DNA of 36,872 nucleotides from positions 1 to 36,872 of the forward strand of contig DSBO01000125.1 of assembly GCA_011046015.1 (NCBI GenBank), in the 5' to 3' direction. A program made the position numbers and the translations under genes. This document shows, piece after piece, positions 33,964 to 36,872 of the stretch. This stretch comes from Thioalkalivibrio sp. Its GTDB lineage: Bacteria; Pseudomonadota; Gammaproteobacteria; SpSt-1174. Positions within the stretch are counted from its first letter, which is position 1, and every line of letters starts with the position of its first letter. Under the pieces are notes generated by a model. It was not told the origin of the DNA. It saw only the letters and a list, made by a program, of their open reading frames with translations, and did not search any database.

Positions 33964-36342
33964 TCAGCCCTCCGGCGCGGCGAACTGGCCGCCGAGCACC
34001 CGGTTTCGTCCGGCGGCCTTGGCGGCGTAGAGCTGCCGGTCAGCCGCCGAGACCAGCTGAGCGACGCTCTCGAAACCGTCGATGGCCATCACGCCGGCGC
34101 TGATCGTCAGGCCGTAACGCTGGAGATACGAGTGCTCGGAGACCGCGCGGCGGATCTTCTCGGCGACCTCGTGGGCCTGGTCGGCCGGGCACTCCGGGCA
34201 GATGAGCAGGAACTCCTCGCCGCCCCAGCGACCGAAGACATCGCTTCGCCGGATGAGCTCTTCAACGAGCGCGGCGAAACGCCTGAGTACCTCGTCACCG
34301 GCCTGGTGGCCGTGGACATCGTTGATCTCCTTGAAGTGATCCAGGTCGAAGAGCACCAGCGACAGATCACGCCCATAACGTCTCGACCGGTCGAACTCCT
34401 CGCTGAGCACGCTATCCAGGTGATGCCGGTTGAAGACGCCCGTGAGCTTGTCAGTGATCGACATCTCCTGCAGCAGCCGGTTCTTTTCCCGCAGCTCCCG
34501 TTCGGCCTGAGCGAGGCTGGCGTTGACCCGCTGGATACGCTGGTTGAGCGCCTGCGTGCGCACGAGGTAGACGGACAGCAACAGGAACAGAAACAGGGCC
34601 GCGAACAGCAGCGGCAGCAGCTTGTTCCACGGAAAGGGTTGCGAGACGCTCAGCCGCACCCAGCGGTTGTAGATCTCGTTGTGCTGTTCGACGCTCATGG
34701 AGGCCAGGGCCTTGTCCATGGCGCTGCGCAACAGCGGCCAGTCGTCGCGCACGGCGATGCCGAGATCGAAGGAGTACGGCGTCTGGCCGGAGATCTTCAG
34801 GTTGGCCAGCCCCTCGGCCTTGATGATGTGGCTCACGGCCGCGAGGTTGTCGATAAAGGCATAGAGTTCGCCACCGGCCAGGTCCTTGAGCCCCGCCAGG
34901 GCGCTGTCGTAGCGCTCCAGCGACAATCCCGGGTAGTAGCGTGAGAGCAGCTCGTCGGAGGCATAGCCACCCACCACCCCGATCACCCGGCCCTCGAGCT
35001 GATTGAAGTTGGAGATATAATCCACGTCGTCGCGGGTCACGATGATCATCGGCGAACGCACGTAGGGCGACGTGAAACTCAGGTACTCGCGCCGGTTGGG
35101 CGTCGATGCCGCGGCCGGCAGCAGATCGATCTCGCGCGCCCGCGCCGCCTCGAGTATCTCCTCCCAGCTCAGTCCCTCCACCAGCTCGAACTCGATATCC
35201 AGTGTTTCGGCGAGGATCTCCAGGTAATCCGAGGCAATGCCCCTGAAGTTCTGCTCGGCGTCGAAAAACTCGAACGGCGGCCAGCCCACCGACTCCACCC
35301 CGAAGCGCACGGTACCGAGCGAATCGAGGAACGCACGTTCCGCATCCGAAAGCTCGAGCCCGGTGTTGCGAGCGGATTCAAACACCAGTCCTGCCGCATC
35401 GCCGCCCCCCGTGTTCAGCAGCTGCAGGCTTTGCAGCCGGGTCAGGATATAGTCGATACGTCCCCGATCGAGACTGCCCAGCTCGGAGGTGTGGCGATCG
35501 ATGAGCGTCTCCATCCCCCGCGCCTCGTTCATCAACGCGGCACGTGACTTGCCCTGCGTGTTGTAGCGTTGGTAAATCAGCTCAACCATCTCGGCCTTGT
35601 GATCCAGCGCATACCGCCAGCCACGCAGCACCGCACGGCGCATGGCCGCCACGCGCTCGGGATGCGCGCTCGCCTCCTGCTGGCTGGTGAACAGCATGTC
35701 GCCATAGAGGCTCAGGCCGTAATGCCGGGGATGAATGACGTTGACCTCGTGCCCCATCTCGCGGAACACGAAGGGCTCGTTGGTCACGTAGATGGAGATG
35801 GCGTCGACGTCGCCGCTGATCAGCTGGCTGACGCGCTCGTCCCAGCCCGTGCGTATTAATCCCTCCCTGAGGATGCCCTGGTCGGCCAGCAGGGCAAGGA
35901 TATCCACGCCGTCGGAGTCGTTCTCGTAGAAGGCGAGGCGACGCCCCACCAGGTCGCGCGGCGTCGTCAGCCCGGAATCGGCCATGGTCATGATTGCATT
36001 GGCCGAGTGCTGCATGATGGCGGCGACGATCACCACCGGCTCGTGATTGGCGTGGTGCAGGAACAGCACGGAGTCCGACACACCGTACTGCGCCTCGCCG
36101 GAGAGCACCTGCTGGATGATGTTGCGCTCGGTCGCTCGCTCCCGCAGCGTGACCGTCAGCCCCTCCTCCGCGAAATAGCCCTGCTCCAGCGCCGCATAAA
36201 AACCTGCGAACTGAAACTGGTGCAGCCACTTGAGCTGAATCACCACCTCTTCATCGGCGGCGGCAGTCAGTGGGCTCGCGACAGCAGCCAGGGCCAGCAA
36301 GATGCAGCCCAGCCAGCAAGAAGACAGGGATCGGCGAGGCAC
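33964..36342 (-). CDS. Diguanylate cyclase with two periplasmic solute-binding domains
   Basis: Membrane receptor that makes c-di-GMP. I start at GTG 36342 (PRRSLSSCWLGCILLALAAVASPLTAAADEE, a signal peptide, with GGAA upstream), 40 codons after the track start, which runs into the REP array; this gives 792 residues. An NMT1/THI5-like binding domain occupies about 30-260 (VIQLKWLHQFQFAGFYAALEQGYF). A second, SBP_bac_3-type domain is at about 335-575 (VRFGVESVGWPPFEFFDAEQNFRG). A TM follows (LLPLLFAALFLFLLLSVYLVR), then a short coiled coil and a GGDEF domain with the active GGEEF motif (FGRWGGEEFLLICP). No EAL domain is present. Likely senses a small nutrient such as a pyrimidine or amino acid. 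Confidence 0.93.
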   Translation of the reverse strand: MPRRSLSSCWLGCILLALAAVASPLTAAADEEVVIQLKWLHQFQFAGFYAALEQGYFAEEGLTVTLRERATERNIIQQVLSGEAQYGVSDSVLFLHHANHEPVVIVAAIMQHSANAIMTMADSGLTTPRDLVGRRLAFYENDSDGVDILALLADQGILREGLIRTGWDERVSQLISGDVDAISIYVTNEPFVFREMGHEVNVIHPRHYGLSLYGDMLFTSQQEASAHPERVAAMRRAVLRGWRYALDHKAEMVELIYQRYNTQGKSRAALMNEARGMETLIDRHTSELGSLDRGRIDYILTRLQSLQLLNTGGGDAAGLVFESARNTGLELSDAERAFLDSLGTVRFGVESVGWPPFEFFDAEQNFRGIASDYLEILAETLDIEFELVEGLSWEEILEAARAREIDLLPAAASTPNRREYLSFTSPYVRSPMIIVTRDDVDYISNFNQLEGRVIGVVGGYASDELLSRYYPGLSLERYDSALAGLKDLAGGELYAFIDNLAAVSHIIKAEGLANLKISGQTPYSFDLGIAVRDDWPLLRSAMDKALASMSVEQHNEIYNRWVRLSVSQPFPWNKLLPLLFAALFLFLLLSVYLVRTQALNQRIQRVNASLAQAERELREKNRLLQEMSITDKLTGVFNRHHLDSVLSEEFDRSRRYGRDLSLVLFDLDHFKEINDVHGHQAGDEVLRRFAALVEELIRRSDVFGRWGGEEFLLICPECPADQAHEVAEKIRRAVSEHSYLQRYGLTISAGVMAIDGFESVAQLVSAADRQLYAAKAAGRNRVLGGQFAAPEG

Positions 36343-36414
36343 GTTCAGGGTTCCGATCGAAACATATGCCGCCAGAATAGCAGAAAAACGCCCCAAATCA
36401 CGGCTCACATGCAC

Positions 36415-36850
36415 GAGCGGCGAAAGCCGCGATGCCCATGCTGACCATTGCTGCCACCCCAATCGCGCCTCGCAGCGCTCCTACCAACCCCGCGCTTTAC
36501 CCGTAGGAGCGGCGAAAGCCGCGATGCCCCTGCCCGGCAACGCTGCCCCACCCAATCGCACCTCGCAGCGCTCCTACCCATTCGGTGTCTACCCGTAGGA
36601 GCGGCGAAAGCCGCGATGCCCATGCCGGGCAACGCTGCCACACCCCAATCGCGCCTCGCAGCGCTCCTACCAATCCCGAGCTTTACCCGTAAGCGGCGAA
36701 AGCCGCGATGCCCAGGCCCGGAGGAACTGCCACCCCAATCGCGCCTCGCAGCGCTCCTGCCACTTCAGGGTTTACCCGTAGGAGCGGCGAAAGCCGCGAT
36801 TCGCAGTGGTGCCTGCGCCCGGCGTGATGATCGCGGCTTGCACCGCTACG
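36415..36850. repeat. 92-bp tandem array of palindromic (REP-like) units
   Basis: About 4.5 units start at 36415, 36507, 36599, 36691 and 36782, a period of 92, 92, 92 and 91 bp. Each opens with GAGCGGCGAAAGCCGCGATG (imperfect palindrome) and carries AATCGCGCCTCGCAGCGCTCCTAC, whose end pairs with the start of the next unit (GTAGGAGCG). Intervening bases differ by several substitutions. The fifth is cut short and ends with ATCGCGGCTTGCACCGCTAC. The pattern resembles REP/BIME elements of pseudomonads. The array fills the 410 bases right of the cyclase gene; no ORF there is credible. Confidence 0.92.
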
Positions 36851-36872
36851 AACCCAGGAAGCAAAAAGGCCC

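Noticed and set aside
36343-36462. N-terminal 40 codons of the diguanylate cyclase ORF
   Set aside because: The stretch overlaps the first REP unit and lacks a ribosome site; GTG 36342 gives a clean signal peptide.

Overview
The window is GC-rich, densely packed chromosomal DNA with the codon usage and gene content of a gammaproteobacterium. The pointers are hit/recR/ybaB/dnaX clustering, a small 4.5S-type SRP RNA, a YbiT-type ABC-F protein closely matching enterobacterial YbiT along its length, DUF2058, and a MoxR/Bat operon of the gammaproteobacterial layout. A Chromatiales-like or similar environmental, sulfur-associated lineage is my guess from the rhodanese and DsrE genes. No species can be named. 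I see no tRNA, rRNA, transposase, phage gene or CRISPR array.

Layout. 1-80: octamer tandem repeat (CCCAAACA), cut by the window edge. 111-3286 (minus): replication/recombination cluster dnaX-ybaB-recR, then hit after a CACAGAG-type palindromic repeat. 3424-6868 (minus): secreted DUF4168 protein and a sigma-54 two-component pair. 7061-9418: small secreted protein (+), SRP RNA (-), TetR regulator (+), mscL (-), beta-carbonic anhydrase (-). 9474-16047 (minus): six-gene MoxR/Bat operon, mostly with stop/start overlaps.

16129-23703: an ArsR-rhodanese regulator reads left. A ten-gene unit reads right from a shared promoter region with a 9+9 bp palindrome: sterol-desaturase-like enzyme, TVP38-rhodanese fusion, DsrE-like protein, radical SAM ArsS, arsenite methyltransferase ArsM, two glycosyltransferases of the families named for arsenosugar biosynthesis, a small membrane protein, a CxxC protein and an MTH1187-type protein. 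I read this as an arsenosugar (possibly arsenolipid) operon under sulfur- or arsenic-responsive control.

23958-31487: a membrane-anchored hypothetical protein; a 984-residue protein with a phosphohistidine domain followed by an ATP-grasp, the order seen in plant glucan, water dikinases, and an N-terminal anchor that predicts a periplasmic body; two class A beta-lactamase-fold hydrolases meeting tail to tail; and a TLC-type (ATP/ADP carrier family) transporter. This group is the most unusual in the window. 31524-36342: DUF2058 protein, YbiT-like ABC-F ATPase, and a diguanylate cyclase with two fused periplasmic binding-protein domains. 36415-36850: about 4.5 tandem copies of a 92-bp palindromic repeat.

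Other signals: an A9 slippery run in dnaX that puts a stop within a few codons in both alternative frames (likely gamma/tau production), an in-frame 72-bp partial duplication in batD, a GNRA-capped hairpin just before arsS, and several long intergenic palindromes. All calls come from reading the sequence; no database search was run.
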